Positions 10,152 to 18,342 are shown, counted from the stretch's first letter. The stretch is 64,000 nucleotides of DNA from Olivibacter sp. XZL3 (GCF_004368405.1 NZ_SBJH01000008.1:186001-250000); one strand, 5' to 3'. Translations and numbers: made by a program. Notes: generated from the sequence alone by a model not told the origin.

Positions 10152-10201
10152 GGTGTTTCCTACATTTGCTAGCAACAAACATAGGAGACAACCTCTTTTT
10201 T
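10152..10201. terminator. Bidirectional hairpin between convergent genes
   Basis: An imperfect inverted repeat (agaggtgtttcctacatttg and caaacataggagacaacctct) is followed by a T tract on the plus strand (cctctttttt). It lies between the lipoprotein gene and the convergent isomerase gene. Confidence 0.6.
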
Positions 10202-10202
10202 A

Positions 10203-11126
10203 TTACATGAAAGCATCGACTTCCCTATACGCGGCTATCAGTCGCTGCTCCCCCTCCTTCCCACTGCCAGAAATGCCATGCTCCATGCCAACTACGCCCT
10301 TATATCCTTTTTGGTGCAGGTATTTGAATATATTTTTATAGTTTATTTCCCCCGTTGTAGGCTCCTTCCTTCCTGGATTATCTCCGGTTTGAATGTAGGC
10401 TATTTCGCTCCAAGTCCGCTCCATATTGGCGATTAAATCGCCTTCGTTCCTTTGCATGTGATAGATATCGTATAATATTTTGCAGGAAGGGCTATTAACG
10501 CCTCTACAAATTAGATAGGTTTGGTTGGATGTCCGTAAGAACAAGTCTGGCGTATCGCTTAAGGGCTCTAATACCATAACAATACCATGGGGCTCCAGAA
10601 TCTCTGCTCCCCTCCTTAAAGCGTCAATAACATTTGCCGTTTGAATATCCAAAGATAAATTTCGGGCGAAATCACCCGGTACCACAGTGGTAAATTTCCC
10701 TCCGCAGCGCTTCGATATCTCTACGGCTTCGTGGCAGCCTTTTAAAAAGATGTCAAGGTGCTCTTTTTTGCCGGCGGCTAGGGTATTCGCTCCGTTTCCG
10801 CCTTTGTTTAATACAAAAACGCCCATAGCCATGCCCAACTTTGCCAATAAATCACCTATCTTTTCTTGTTCCTGGGCCGATCTACCCGACATGCCATTGT
10901 CTTCAATTCCACGGAATCCCTGGTCGTACATAAACTGAATCTGATCTAAGAAGTTGCTTCCGGCCATGTTTTTAAACATGCCGTCGTGCGGCCCATAATT
11001 CAAATTAAAGGTTTGAGCTGCCTTTGTCGTCTGTTTTTCTGAAGACGCATTGGCGATAAGTGGACTGCCCGCAACCAAGGCTCCTGTGGCCATTAAACCT
11101 TTTTGTAAAAATTCGCTTCTTTTCAT
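10203..11126 (-). CDS. Exported sugar isomerase/epimerase, hydroxypyruvate isomerase-like
   Basis: A TIM-barrel protein of the AP-endonuclease-2/sugar phosphate isomerase fold, 307 residues. The N terminus MKRSEFLQKGLMATGALVAG resembles the Tat-dependent or lipid-free export signals of many Bacteroidota dehydrogenase-like proteins. Metal-binding regions typical of hydroxypyruvate-isomerase-like members are present: VMVLEPLSDTPD, CKILYDIYHMQRNEGD and VVGMEHGISGSGKEGEQR. The substrate is unknown; a keto-sugar or sugar acid is likely. It lies downstream of apbE in the same direction but is separated by about 220 bases of repetitive DNA. Confidence 0.82.
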   Translation of the reverse strand: MKRSEFLQKGLMATGALVAGSPLIANASSEKQTTKAAQTFNLNYGPHDGMFKNMAGSNFLDQIQFMYDQGFRGIEDNGMSGRSAQEQEKIGDLLAKLGMAMGVFVLNKGGNGANTLAAGKKEHLDIFLKGCHEAVEISKRCGGKFTTVVPGDFARNLSLDIQTANVIDALRRGAEILEPHGIVMVLEPLSDTPDLFLRTSNQTYLICRGVNSPSCKILYDIYHMQRNEGDLIANMERTWSEIAYIQTGDNPGRKEPTTGEINYKNIFKYLHQKGYKGVVGMEHGISGSGKEGEQRLIAAYREVDAFM

Positions 11127-11344
11127 ATTTCTTTTTTGGTGTTAAGTATCAAGTAATAAGTATCAAGTAACAGGTACGATGCATCTTTTTTATCTCACTT
11201 TGCTATGTCTTATATCTTTTGTTTTATCAATCAATAACCGCTTAAATTTGCATCAATTATTGGGTGTCAGGTATCAAGACTTCCTATCCTATGTCTTATA
11301 TCAGTGTCCTGTATCTTATGTCCTGCATCCGCATTTCAAACCTG
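11127..11344. repeat. Word-repeat intergenic DNA
   Basis: About 218 bases without a gene are built from imperfect repeats of short words: agtatcaagtaataagtatcaagtaac near 11145-11171, and tatcctatgtcttatatcagtgtcctgtatcttatgtcctg near 11283-11325. They resemble the words before several other genes in the window but do not form a strict tandem array. Confidence 0.5.
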
Positions 11345-12382
11345 TTATCTACCATCGACCAATAATTGCTTAAATCCGTTTGTCATTGTATCCAGCACAT
11401 TTCCTTGCTTATCCTGGTAAATGATATATGCCTCCAGTGCAGGGCGAGCCGATACGAAATGCAGTGCATCTTCCAAGTTCATTGCCATGATGGCATTGTC
11501 ATAGCCATCCGCCGTCGTAGCATCTGGCGCATACAGGGTAACGCTTATAAGCTCGTTATCTAAGGGAAAGCCGGTACGTGGATCAATGAGGTGTGAAATC
11601 TTCTGTGATCCATTCTTTTTAAATTTACGATAATTCCCGGAAGTGGTAATAGCCCCCTGATTGAGCGCCACAATATGCCTGATGGCAGGTTCTTCCTCGT
11701 TTCCGGAAGGCCCTTCGATGCCGATTTTCATGGCACTGCCATCTTCTTTCTCGCCTTGAATACGCAACTCTCCCCCTATTTCTACGATGAAAGATTCTAC
11801 GCCCCTGTTTTCTAAATAGGCCGCCACCTTGTCTACACTATATCCTTGCGCAATTCCGTTGACATCTACTTGTATACAAGGTTTCGCTTTGTGAAGAAAA
11901 TTATCCCTTAATTCCAATTGCTTAAAGCCCACACACTGCTTTATCGAAGCAATCTCCGAGCTATCGGGATAATGGGCAATAGCCGTATGACCGAAGCCCC
12001 AAGCTTCTACGAGCGGGGCGACAGTCACATCAAAGAGTCCGCCCGTTTCTTCCGATATTTGTAGTGCCTTTTTCATAACAGCACAAAAATCGGCATCAAG
12101 TGCCAGTCCCTCTTCGCTCTTGTTGAACTGACTGATAAGGGAATAAGGCTTGTAGATAGACATAGAACTATCGATAACCGCCAACAGACTATCGACGCTA
12201 CTTTTTTGGATAAGCGCAGAAGGACTAAAGTAGGTGATTTGGTAAGTGGTTCCTTGGGCGTATCCTGTTATCTGATGTTTATTTTCTCTGGCCGACCGTT
12301 GGGAAAACGAAGAAAACAAGCATCCTACGGCTACGATGAATAAAAGCATTTGCCGATTGCTGATGATGCTTGTTTTGTGCAT
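11345..12382 (-). CDS. apbE: FAD:protein FMN transferase
   Basis: Attaches FMN covalently to Thr/Ser of partner flavoproteins such as Na+-translocating NADH:quinone reductase or Rnf subunits, outside the cytoplasmic membrane. The 345-residue protein begins with a hydrophobic signal that may be a lipoprotein signal (AVGCLFSS). Family motifs seen are GTTYQITYF, TGGLFDVTVAPLVEAWGFG, VDVNGIAQGYSVDKVA, FIVEIGGELRIQG and SHLIDPRTGFPL. It starts 11 bases after the Gfo/Idh/MocA gene, so it is probably the last gene of a three-gene operon. No flavoprotein partner gene is nearby. Confidence 0.93.
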   Translation of the reverse strand: MHKTSIISNRQMLLFIVAVGCLFSSFSQRSARENKHQITGYAQGTTYQITYFSPSALIQKSSVDSLLAVIDSSMSIYKPYSLISQFNKSEEGLALDADFCAVMKKALQISEETGGLFDVTVAPLVEAWGFGHTAIAHYPDSSEIASIKQCVGFKQLELRDNFLHKAKPCIQVDVNGIAQGYSVDKVAAYLENRGVESFIVEIGGELRIQGEKEDGSAMKIGIEGPSGNEEEPAIRHIVALNQGAITTSGNYRKFKKNGSQKISHLIDPRTGFPLDNELISVTLYAPDATTADGYDNAIMAMNLEDALHFVSARPALEAYIIYQDKQGNVLDTMTNGFKQLLVDGR

Positions 12383-12393
12383 ACTATTTAATG

Positions 12394-13716
12394 TTAGGCT
12401 TTATCCCAATGAAACAATCCCGGCTGTGCTACCGGATAAAGACCGTTTTCGTTCGGTAAAATTTTCGGTTTGGCATCCCAGGCCAAGGTTTCCGGCATAA
12501 GCGAATTGTCGGCATTTAGCGCATCATCCCACTTTATTACTTGACCCGAATAAGTGGCATAGCGTCCGATTATGCCGGTTAGTGTGCTTTTTGCGCCATA
12601 TTCCGCGTCCCAATGTTTATACTCACCTTTACTGATGGTTTCGAATAGTTCATCATGTTCCGTTTGGTAAGGGTTAGCTTGGCCTTTTGTGGGATGGTTA
12701 AAAAGCAAGTTTCCTTGGTGATCCCAAAGTTTACCCGTATTGTTAGCAGATAAATAAGCCTTGCCTTTTGTGCCAAAGAAAGTCTCGTCTACCCTATTCT
12801 GTGTTCCTTCAAAATGGCGGCATTGACTATAGATAACCGATCCATCGGCATAAGTAAGCTCAATTGAATGGTTGTCGTAAATTTCACCATAGTCTTTTCC
12901 TGTGCGCCAAGCTCGACTTCCCGTGCCCTGTACCGAGACCGGGTATCCACCTTTAACCCAATTGGCAATATCGATATTATGAACGTGCTGCTCCACAATA
13001 TGATCGCCACAGAGCCAATTAAAGTAAAACCAGTTACGCATCTGATATTCCATCTCTGTTTGCTCCGGCTTACGTGGCCGTACCCATACGCCGCCGCTAT
13101 TCCAGTAAACCTGACCGCCTACAATATCCCCTATTTCACCGTCCTGTATGCGTTTAATCGTTTCTCTATAATTTTTCTGATACCTGCGCTGTAAGCCCAC
13201 AACGACGTTGAGCTTCTTCTTTTTAGCTTCTTCGGCTGCTGCCAATACCTTCCGTATGCCCGGTGCGTCTACGGCCACTGGTTTTTCCATAAATACATGC
13301 TTACCTTGTTTAACGGCTTCTTCGAAATGCGTTGGCCTGAAACCCGGTGAAGTAGCAAGAATAACGACGTCGGCCAAAGCGATTGCTTTTGCATAGGCAT
13401 CGAAACCAACAAACTTTTGATCTTCCGGTACGTTCACTTTTTCTTTGAATTTCTCCGAGAGGTCTTTAAAGCTATTATCCAGCTGATCTTTGAAGGCGTC
13501 CGCCATAGCTACGAGCTGAATATTGAACTTCGTAGAAAGTGCTTGTGATGCAGCGCCGGTACCGCGTCCGCCACAGCCTACCAGGGCAATTTTAATAGTA
13601 TCATTTACGGAAGAATGGCCCATGAAGGGAATGCTGCTTAGCATGCTACTCCCAGCGATCACGGCGGAAGTTTTTAGGAAATCCCGTCGTTGTTGTTGAA
13701 GATTCGACTTGTTCAT
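12394..13716 (-). CDS. Gfo/Idh/MocA-family oxidoreductase, exported
   Basis: A probable NAD(P)-dependent sugar or inositol oxidoreductase of about 440 residues. The frame is open up to 13794, but that would overlap the upstream gene. The ATG at 13716 begins MNKSNLQQQRRDFLKTSAV, a twin-arginine signal, so I chose it. A Rossmann motif ALVGCGGRGTGAAS and the family MEKPVAVDAPG motif follow. The C-terminal part has the aspartate- and aromatic-rich features of Bacteroidota members. It sits between the formylglycine-type gene and apbE in the same direction. The substrate is unknown. Confidence 0.88.
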   Translation of the reverse strand: MNKSNLQQQRRDFLKTSAVIAGSSMLSSIPFMGHSSVNDTIKIALVGCGGRGTGAASQALSTKFNIQLVAMADAFKDQLDNSFKDLSEKFKEKVNVPEDQKFVGFDAYAKAIALADVVILATSPGFRPTHFEEAVKQGKHVFMEKPVAVDAPGIRKVLAAAEEAKKKKLNVVVGLQRRYQKNYRETIKRIQDGEIGDIVGGQVYWNSGGVWVRPRKPEQTEMEYQMRNWFYFNWLCGDHIVEQHVHNIDIANWVKGGYPVSVQGTGSRAWRTGKDYGEIYDNHSIELTYADGSVIYSQCRHFEGTQNRVDETFFGTKGKAYLSANNTGKLWDHQGNLLFNHPTKGQANPYQTEHDELFETISKGEYKHWDAEYGAKSTLTGIIGRYATYSGQVIKWDDALNADNSLMPETLAWDAKPKILPNENGLYPVAQPGLFHWDKA

Positions 13717-13753
13717 TTCGGTTTTTATTGTTTGTTTACGATATCTGTTAACA

Positions 13754-14713
13754 CTACTTGTCGGGTATAGGCGCCTGGTTATAATAAGCGTCAATTTCCG
13801 CTTTGTCGGGTTGAATGGCCGGTCTAACTAAGCGGAAACCAACGAAAGGGGCCTCTGGAAACCACCAATTACTTTTTGGTATTTGTGGGTCCAGTTGTTT
13901 CCAAGCGGGATCAGAGGCTAAGCGTACCGACGAACGCAAAGCCGATGCTTCATCGTCGTAAGCTCCTCCCCTCACGCTATGAGGATATAATTTGGTGGGC
14001 TTATTAATGGGGTTGTCGGCGGGCGATGAAGCGTAATATTGCGGGTCGTATTGATCATAAGTCCATTCGGAAACATTGCCGTGCATGTCATAAAGGCCCC
14101 ACGCGTTGGGCTTTTTTTCTCCGACTTTATGTGTTGTGCCATCACTATTATCCAAAAACCAGGCATATTCAGTTAATTGGCTTTCGTCGTCTCCGAAGCT
14201 ATATTTCCCGGTGGCGCCTGCTCTGCAGGCATATTCCCATTCTGCTTCAGTGGGCAGGCGATAAAATACACCGGTTCTTTCATAAAGCCATTTACAGAAC
14301 TGTATCGCATTGTAATGCGTCATGGCGATAGCCGGATGTCCTTCCTTTCCCATGCCGAATGTCATGTCCAGATAAGGCTTTGTAGGCCGTGTCACGGCGT
14401 CTACGTTAGCCGGTACTTTACCCTCGATGCTCTGTGTCACCTCGTAGTCTTTATACAAAAAAGGCTCGAAGAGATCCCATGTGACCTCATAGCAACCCAT
14501 CCAGAATGCGTCCAAATTTACCGTATGCACAGGCTTTTCGTCGGGATTCCCGGTTTCACTTCCCATGTTGAAACTACCTTTAGGAATGGCCTTCATCGGA
14601 AAGCTAAGCTTTGTTCCATTGATCGTTTGTGTGTAGTCTGCTGTCGCTTCTTGGGCCGAAAGAATGAAATTGGAAAATATTAAAATAGCAAAAATGGAAA
14701 GTCGTCGATTCAT
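13754..14713 (-). CDS. Formylglycine-generating-enzyme-like (SUMF1) protein
   Basis: A 319-residue secreted protein; the signal peptide is MNRRLSIFAILIFSNFILSAQ. The rest is an FGE-sulfatase/SUMF1 fold: FNMGSETGNPDEKPVHTVNL, FWMGCYEVTWDLF, YRLPTEAEWEYACRAGATG, GLYDMHGNVSEW, SVRGGAYDD and VGFRLVR. Such domains occur both in true sulfatase-activating enzymes and in structural or sugar-related proteins. No sulfatase gene is in this window, so a catalytic role in sulfatase maturation is not supported here. It is the first gene of a probable operon with the oxidoreductase and apbE. Confidence 0.88.
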   Translation of the reverse strand: MNRRLSIFAILIFSNFILSAQEATADYTQTINGTKLSFPMKAIPKGSFNMGSETGNPDEKPVHTVNLDAFWMGCYEVTWDLFEPFLYKDYEVTQSIEGKVPANVDAVTRPTKPYLDMTFGMGKEGHPAIAMTHYNAIQFCKWLYERTGVFYRLPTEAEWEYACRAGATGKYSFGDDESQLTEYAWFLDNSDGTTHKVGEKKPNAWGLYDMHGNVSEWTYDQYDPQYYASSPADNPINKPTKLYPHSVRGGAYDDEASALRSSVRLASDPAWKQLDPQIPKSNWWFPEAPFVGFRLVRPAIQPDKAEIDAYYNQAPIPDK

Positions 14714-15206
14714 TTGTTGTTTTAAATTGGCTCTACTAATTCGTTCTCGTATCGATTAGTGTACTAAATAAACTATATTTTGGAAGATATACAAGGGATA
14801 TATAAAATAATTGTGTGTTGTGAACACTTTCAAGAGCACGCAATCGATTGTTTCGACCTTTAATGGCATGAGCTTTCCTATCGTCTGTACGCCGAGCATT
14901 GCGGTCATCAAAGGTTGAAAGGAAACGCCCAACTTCATGGCCGGACAAGGGCCTGGCTTGTTCGGTCGAACCGAAGAGTATTATCATCAAGATAGAGAAA
15001 TGAGGTCAGTTAAGCGGGAAGTTTTTGGAGGCAATCAATGGTAAGTTTGACAAGGTCATTAATGCGCTGAAACAGCGGGGATGATTGCATTGTTTTATGC
15101 TGCTCATAATAAAGCATATAAGACGGGAAAGCGTTAAGGGAGTGCCTGAAGGCCATTTTTGAAAAAAAATATTTACATAAAATGCGCAGGTAATAAAAGA
15201 TTTTAT
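14714..15206. other. Gene-free stretch before tRNA-Arg
   Basis: About 490 bases lie between the start of the SUMF1-like gene and the tRNA promoter. Short open frames exist on both strands at 14736-14990, but none resembles a known protein. A 26-codon open piece at 15004-15084 ends in a helical-looking FDKVINALKQRG. It may be the decayed end of an old gene. The remainder is A/T-rich. Confidence 0.35.
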
Positions 15207-15214
15207 TAGCTTTG
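15207..15214 (+). promoter_or_regulatory. -7 promoter element for tRNA-Arg
   Basis: TAGCTTTG matches TAnnTTTG and lies 19 bases before the mature tRNA 5' end, the expected position for the promoter of a single tRNA gene. Confidence 0.5.
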
Positions 15215-15233
15215 CAACGCTTTTAAGAAGAAG

Positions 15234-15307
15234 GCCTCGGTAGCTCAGTTGGATAGAGCAACGGTTTTCTAAACCGTGGGTCAGGGGTTCGAATCCCTTC
15301 CGGGGTA
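15234..15307 (+). tRNA. tRNA-Arg (anticodon UCU)
   Basis: The cloverleaf is complete. The acceptor stem gcctcgg pairs with ccggggt (with G-U pairs). The D arm is gctc/gagc. The anticodon stem acggt/accgt carries loop tttctaa, so the anticodon is TCT and reads AGA. The T arm is agggg-ttcgaat-ccctt. The CCA end is not encoded. A strong terminator follows within 7 bases, so it is a single-gene transcript. The gene borders a small accessory island, and its T-arm sequence reappears in two pieces 80-130 bases downstream. Confidence 0.95.
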
Positions 15308-15313
15308 CACAGG

Positions 15314-15339
15314 GTCTCAGTGCAAACTGAGACTTTTTT
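15314..15339 (+). terminator. Terminator of tRNA-Arg
   Basis: A perfect 7-bp stem gtctcag/ctgagac with a 6-base loop (tgcaaa) is followed directly by six T. Confidence 0.9.
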
Positions 15340-15371
15340 CATTTATAGGGATGTGAACAGAAGGGTCGGCC

Positions 15372-15434
15372 GGGTTCGAACATTTTCTCGGCGGTCTTGG
15401 TGCGGGGTAAGCGGGACGCCGACAATCCCTTCCG
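15372..15434 (+). other. Split copy of the tRNA-Arg T arm (possible att scar)
   Basis: The tRNA sequence gggttcgaatcccttccg (15285-15302) reappears as gggttcgaa at 15372-15380 and aatcccttccg at 15424-15434. The two pieces are separated by 43 bases that can fold into a stem (tcggcg...cgccga). I infer an old integration site or a damaged tRNA duplicate. Confidence 0.45.
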
Positions 15435-15455
15435 TGGTGGCAGGACAAGACACGA

Positions 15456-15731
15456 TTATCTTGTTCTTTCCTCCGATATTTCGCTTTCCTGCCATTCCCG
15501 GTATTCCTTAAAATTGTTCCGAGTCCATCTTGTTAGGTGATAACCTTGGCAATGTCGACAGTAGTATGCTCGTTTTTGCTGAGGCCTCCCCTGCCGGTGT
15601 TTAATCCGTTTGCCGTAAATATCCCGAAACCTTTTGTGCCCCCACTTCAAGCTGTACATCACAATCCTAGCTTCCACCATATTCGGGAAACTAATTTTTC
15701 CTGTTGCCAAACATTTTCTCTTACGCTCCAT
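15456..15731 (-). CDS. Small zinc-ribbon-like protein
   Basis: A 91-residue basic protein with paired cysteines. An N-terminal KRKCLATGK is followed about 50 residues later by AYYCRHCQGYHLT, giving a CxxC plus histidine arrangement that could bind zinc. Small proteins with a C-terminal CxxCxxxHLT motif are, to my knowledge, common on phages, plasmids and genomic islands, usually without known function. It is convergent with the tRNA-Arg gene and divergent from ibrA, which supports the idea of a small accessory island. Confidence 0.6.
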   Translation of the reverse strand: MERKRKCLATGKISFPNMVEARIVMYSLKWGHKRFRDIYGKRIKHRQGRPQQKRAYYCRHCQGYHLTRWTRNNFKEYREWQESEISEERTR

Positions 15732-16197
15732 AACAGCCGGGACTTAAAAGTCATGGAAATGATCGTGGACGTAGCAGATTACGACTACGCGGTTGAATAA
15801 TCTTTATAAAAATAAAAAAAAATACTGAAATATAAGAATAAAATGCTGGAAAAACACGAAAAATCAAAGGAAATTAACAGAAAAAAAACAAGATCAATCT
15901 TCTTTTAGATGTAAAGATCTATATATAAAGAATAATTTTAAGCTTTTTACTGCTGTATGAATATATAAAAACATATATAGCTAGATGTTGACATGCAAAA
16001 TATGGCAATAACACCATAATACATATTAAAATTGAGTAAGAATTGGGATATTTTTTTACGAATTTAAGATAGGTAGATGTAGATTGTGTTGTAGCGTAGT
16101 CTAAATGAATTGAACAAGACCTTGTTGTGTTGAAATACATACAAAACAATCTGCTTTTTTTGTTTTTTCAAAACACTTTATCCTTTAGGTGGCTTTT
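15732..16197. other. A/T-rich gene-free stretch before ibrA
   Basis: About 465 bases, strongly A/T-rich from about 15805 onward, with long A runs near 15810-15890. The only open frame, on the minus strand at 15919-16149, has low-complexity composition and I do not accept it as a gene. Such DNA commonly flanks horizontally acquired genes. Confidence 0.45.
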
Positions 16198-16228
16198 TTT
16201 GTTTTAGTTCATATTTTTGTTACATTTG
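16198..16228 (+). promoter_or_regulatory. Promoter of the ibrAB pair
   Basis: TTTG at 16198-16201, a 19-base spacer and TACATTTG at 16221-16228 match the Bacteroidetes -33/-7 consensus (TTTG, about 19-20 bases, TAnnTTTG). Transcription would begin near 16235, upstream of the ATG at 16259 and downstream of a TTG at 16217. Confidence 0.65.
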
Positions 16229-16258
16229 AAGATATCACCTACCGTAATTTATATCAAG

Positions 16259-17467
16259 ATGTTCAAAAGATATAGGAATACCTCTGTATATGACGCCACC
16301 CTTAATCGACTCGAATTTATATTCGGAAACTTCAGTAAGGTATACGTTTCTTTTAGTGGAGGTAAGGACAGCGGTCTTATGCTTAACCTTGCCATTGAAA
16401 CCGCCCGTCGACACAACAGGCTGCCATTGGATGTACTAATTGTCGATTTGGAAGCCCAGTACCGCCACACCATTGATTATATCATGCGGATGGTTTCTCG
16501 GGATGAAGTAAGGGCTTACTGGGTATGTCTTCCCATCCGCCTGCGCAATGCGGTGAGCCAATATCAGTCGCACTGGATTTGCTGGGATGAAGACAAGCGG
16601 AATGCCTGGGTACGCGATTATCCCAATCATCCGTCGGTCATCACCGATCCAAATTATTTCCCTTTTTTTCGTAAGGGTATGGAATTCGAAGATTTTGTCC
16701 TAGCGTTCGGTAATTGGTTTTCACAGGGTGAAGAGGTGGCTTGCCTTGTGGGGATAAGAACTGACGAAAGCATTAACCGATACCGGACACTCGCCAATTT
16801 TACGAAGGGCCGTTACCTCCGCAGGCAATGGAGCACAGAGGTGGCCCCGAGACTTTATAACTTTTATCCTATATACGATTGGACAACAAAAGACATCTGG
16901 ACAGCCAATGGGAAATTCCGGTTCGACTATAACCGAATTTATGACCTGATGTATCTTGCCGGCGTCCCGCTTTCCCAGATGCGGCTGTGTCAACCCTACG
17001 GAGATGATCAGCGGAAAGGGCTGTATCTGTACAAAATATTAGAGCCCGAAACCTGGGCAGCTATCGTCAATCGTGTGGAGGGCGCTAATTTCGGCAACCG
17101 TTATTCAGAGAACAATCGGAGCGCCTTTGCAAACTTTCGGATGAGCCTGCCTGAAGGGCATACATACAAGAGCTATGCTTTCTTCCTGCTGGAGACCATG
17201 CCTCCGCACTTAAAGAATCATTATAACACCAAAATACACAAGTTTTTGGAATACTGGCGCAAGCACGGTTACGAGGACGATATCCCGCAGGCTGCTGATC
17301 TGAATCTCGAAGCCAAGCGCAAAGCTCCCTCGTGGAGAAGGATCTGTAAAGTGCTGCTGAAAAACGACTATTGGTGCAGAGGACTTTCTTTCTCCCAAAC
17401 CAAAGGTGAAATGGAGCGGCAACTGAACCTGTTTTTAAGAACAACAAATTTCGGACAATATGATTAA
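16259..17467 (+). CDS. ibrA: PAPS-reductase-like protein with DUF3440 (IbrA family)
   Basis: A 402-residue cytoplasmic protein of the adenine-nucleotide alpha-hydrolase (PP-loop) fold. SGGKDSG at residues 33-39 is the ATP-binding loop. VGIRTDESINRYR and YDWTTKDIW are typical of PAPS-reductase-like proteins, and the C-terminal DUF3440 region follows. Its E. coli relative IbrA acts with IbrB as a regulator of eib genes; the biochemical activity is unknown. The frame is open from a TTG at 16217, but the promoter overlaps that codon, so I place the start at the ATG at 16259. The stop overlaps the next gene by 8 bases. Confidence 0.85.
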   Translation: MFKRYRNTSVYDATLNRLEFIFGNFSKVYVSFSGGKDSGLMLNLAIETARRHNRLPLDVLIVDLEAQYRHTIDYIMRMVSRDEVRAYWVCLPIRLRNAVSQYQSHWICWDEDKRNAWVRDYPNHPSVITDPNYFPFFRKGMEFEDFVLAFGNWFSQGEEVACLVGIRTDESINRYRTLANFTKGRYLRRQWSTEVAPRLYNFYPIYDWTTKDIWTANGKFRFDYNRIYDLMYLAGVPLSQMRLCQPYGDDQRKGLYLYKILEPETWAAIVNRVEGANFGNRYSENNRSAFANFRMSLPEGHTYKSYAFFLLETMPPHLKNHYNTKIHKFLEYWRKHGYEDDIPQAADLNLEAKRKAPSWRRICKVLLKNDYWCRGLSFSQTKGEMERQLNLFLRTTNFGQYD

Positions 17468-18095
17468 ACAACTACTACGACAACACCAAAACGCTTCCTT
17501 TGAAGAAAAAGTACGGATTTTTAATAGTATAAGCGAGCAACTCTACGAATTTATCGGACTAGAGCATCCGGTACTCAATGTCCAGCTCGTACCGATAGAC
17601 CGTGTGCAGGGCAATGACTACAATCCTAACAGGGTGGCCCCTCCGGAGATGAAGCTACTGGAACTCTCCATACGGAAAGACGGGCTTACGGCTCCCATTG
17701 TGGTTTCTTCAGAACAAGAGAACAAGTGGGTTGTAGTGGATGGCTTTCACCGAACGAGGGTCTGCAAGAATGTTCCTGATGTACGCAGTAGCCTCAGGGG
17801 ATATATACCTGTATCGCGTCTAGACAAGATACTTGAAAGCCGAATAGCGTCGACCGTGCGCCATAATATCGCTAGGGGAACACATCAAGTGGAGCTGTTT
17901 GCTAAACTAGTGGCTTTCCTAAAAAGGAACGATTGGTCCAACCAGCGTATCGGCGAAGAACTGGGTATGGATGCCGATGAAGTGCTGCGTCTTCGTCAGA
18001 TCACCGGACTGGCAGAAGCCTTTCAGGACATGGAGTTTTCTAAGTCGTGGGAAATCGTGCGAAGGAAAACGACAGGAGGGCACGCAGCTAAATAA
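17460..18095 (+). CDS. ibrB: ParB/sulfiredoxin-fold protein (IbrB family)
   Basis: A 211-residue protein with a ParB N-terminal domain, seen in VQLVPIDRVQGNDYNPNRV and the box DGFHRTR (residues 94-100), the counterpart of the nucleotide-binding patch of ParB proteins. A helix-turn-helix-like segment WSNQRIGEELGMDADEVLRLRQITGL follows. The ATG overlaps the ibrA stop by 8 bases, implying translational coupling and a joint function. It is not a chromosome-partition ParB: there is no ParA partner and the C-terminal dimerisation part is missing. A regulatory role in the E. coli pair is known; here it is inference. Confidence 0.83.
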   Translation: MIKQLLRQHQNASFEEKVRIFNSISEQLYEFIGLEHPVLNVQLVPIDRVQGNDYNPNRVAPPEMKLLELSIRKDGLTAPIVVSSEQENKWVVVDGFHRTRVCKNVPDVRSSLRGYIPVSRLDKILESRIASTVRHNIARGTHQVELFAKLVAFLKRNDWSNQRIGEELGMDADEVLRLRQITGLAEAFQDMEFSKSWEIVRRKTTGGHAAK

Positions 18096-18203
18096 GTTAA
18101 TTTGAGGTAGAAGAGCGATGACACGTCTCAGTGTGACGCCGGCTGCAGCAGATCTATGCAGTCATAAAAGGTGATTCCGATACTTTCTCTTTTAGTTGGT
18201 ATC

Positions 18204-18239
18204 AAAAAAGAGGGTACCTCGTGTTACTTCGAGGCACCC
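18204..18239 (-). terminator. Terminator of the susCD operon
   Basis: On the minus strand gggtgcctcg (18239-18230) pairs with cgaggtaccc (18221-18212) with one mismatch and is followed by a T tract at 18209-18204. It lies about 100 bases after the last gene of the operon. Confidence 0.8.
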
Positions 18240-18342
18240 TTGGCATTGAATTGTTTTGGTTTTTATACACATGAAACATATACAGACGGAACAATTCCTG
18301 GAAACCGCCTGTAGACTGTTATAGTTCTGTTGGCATTAAGCT

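Noticed and set aside
13717-13794. Upstream extension of the oxidoreductase gene
   Set aside because: It would overlap the SUMF1-like gene and hide the Tat signal, which is at the N terminus only when the ATG at 13716 is used.
14736-14990. Minus-strand open frame before the SUMF1-like gene
   Set aside because: No recognised motif, and an alternative overlapping frame of similar length is open in the same stretch. The evidence is insufficient.
15537-15800. Plus-strand open frame opposite the zinc-ribbon gene
   Set aside because: A shadow of the minus-strand gene, which has a recognisable CxxC motif.
15919-16149. Minus-strand open frame of 76 codons
   Set aside because: Low-complexity, A/T-driven composition with no recognisable motif.
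16217-16258. TTG start for ibrA
   Set aside because: The -7 promoter element (16221-16228) overlaps the codons just after it, so it would not be inside the message. The ATG at 16259 is better.
17460-18095. Chromosome- or plasmid-partition ParB
   Set aside because: No parA or centromere-like sites are present, and the coupled DUF3440 gene indicates the IbrB group.
18096-18342. Distal attachment site of the tRNA-Arg island
   Set aside because: I found no copy of the tRNA 3' end there; only the word gtctcagtg recurs, which is too short.
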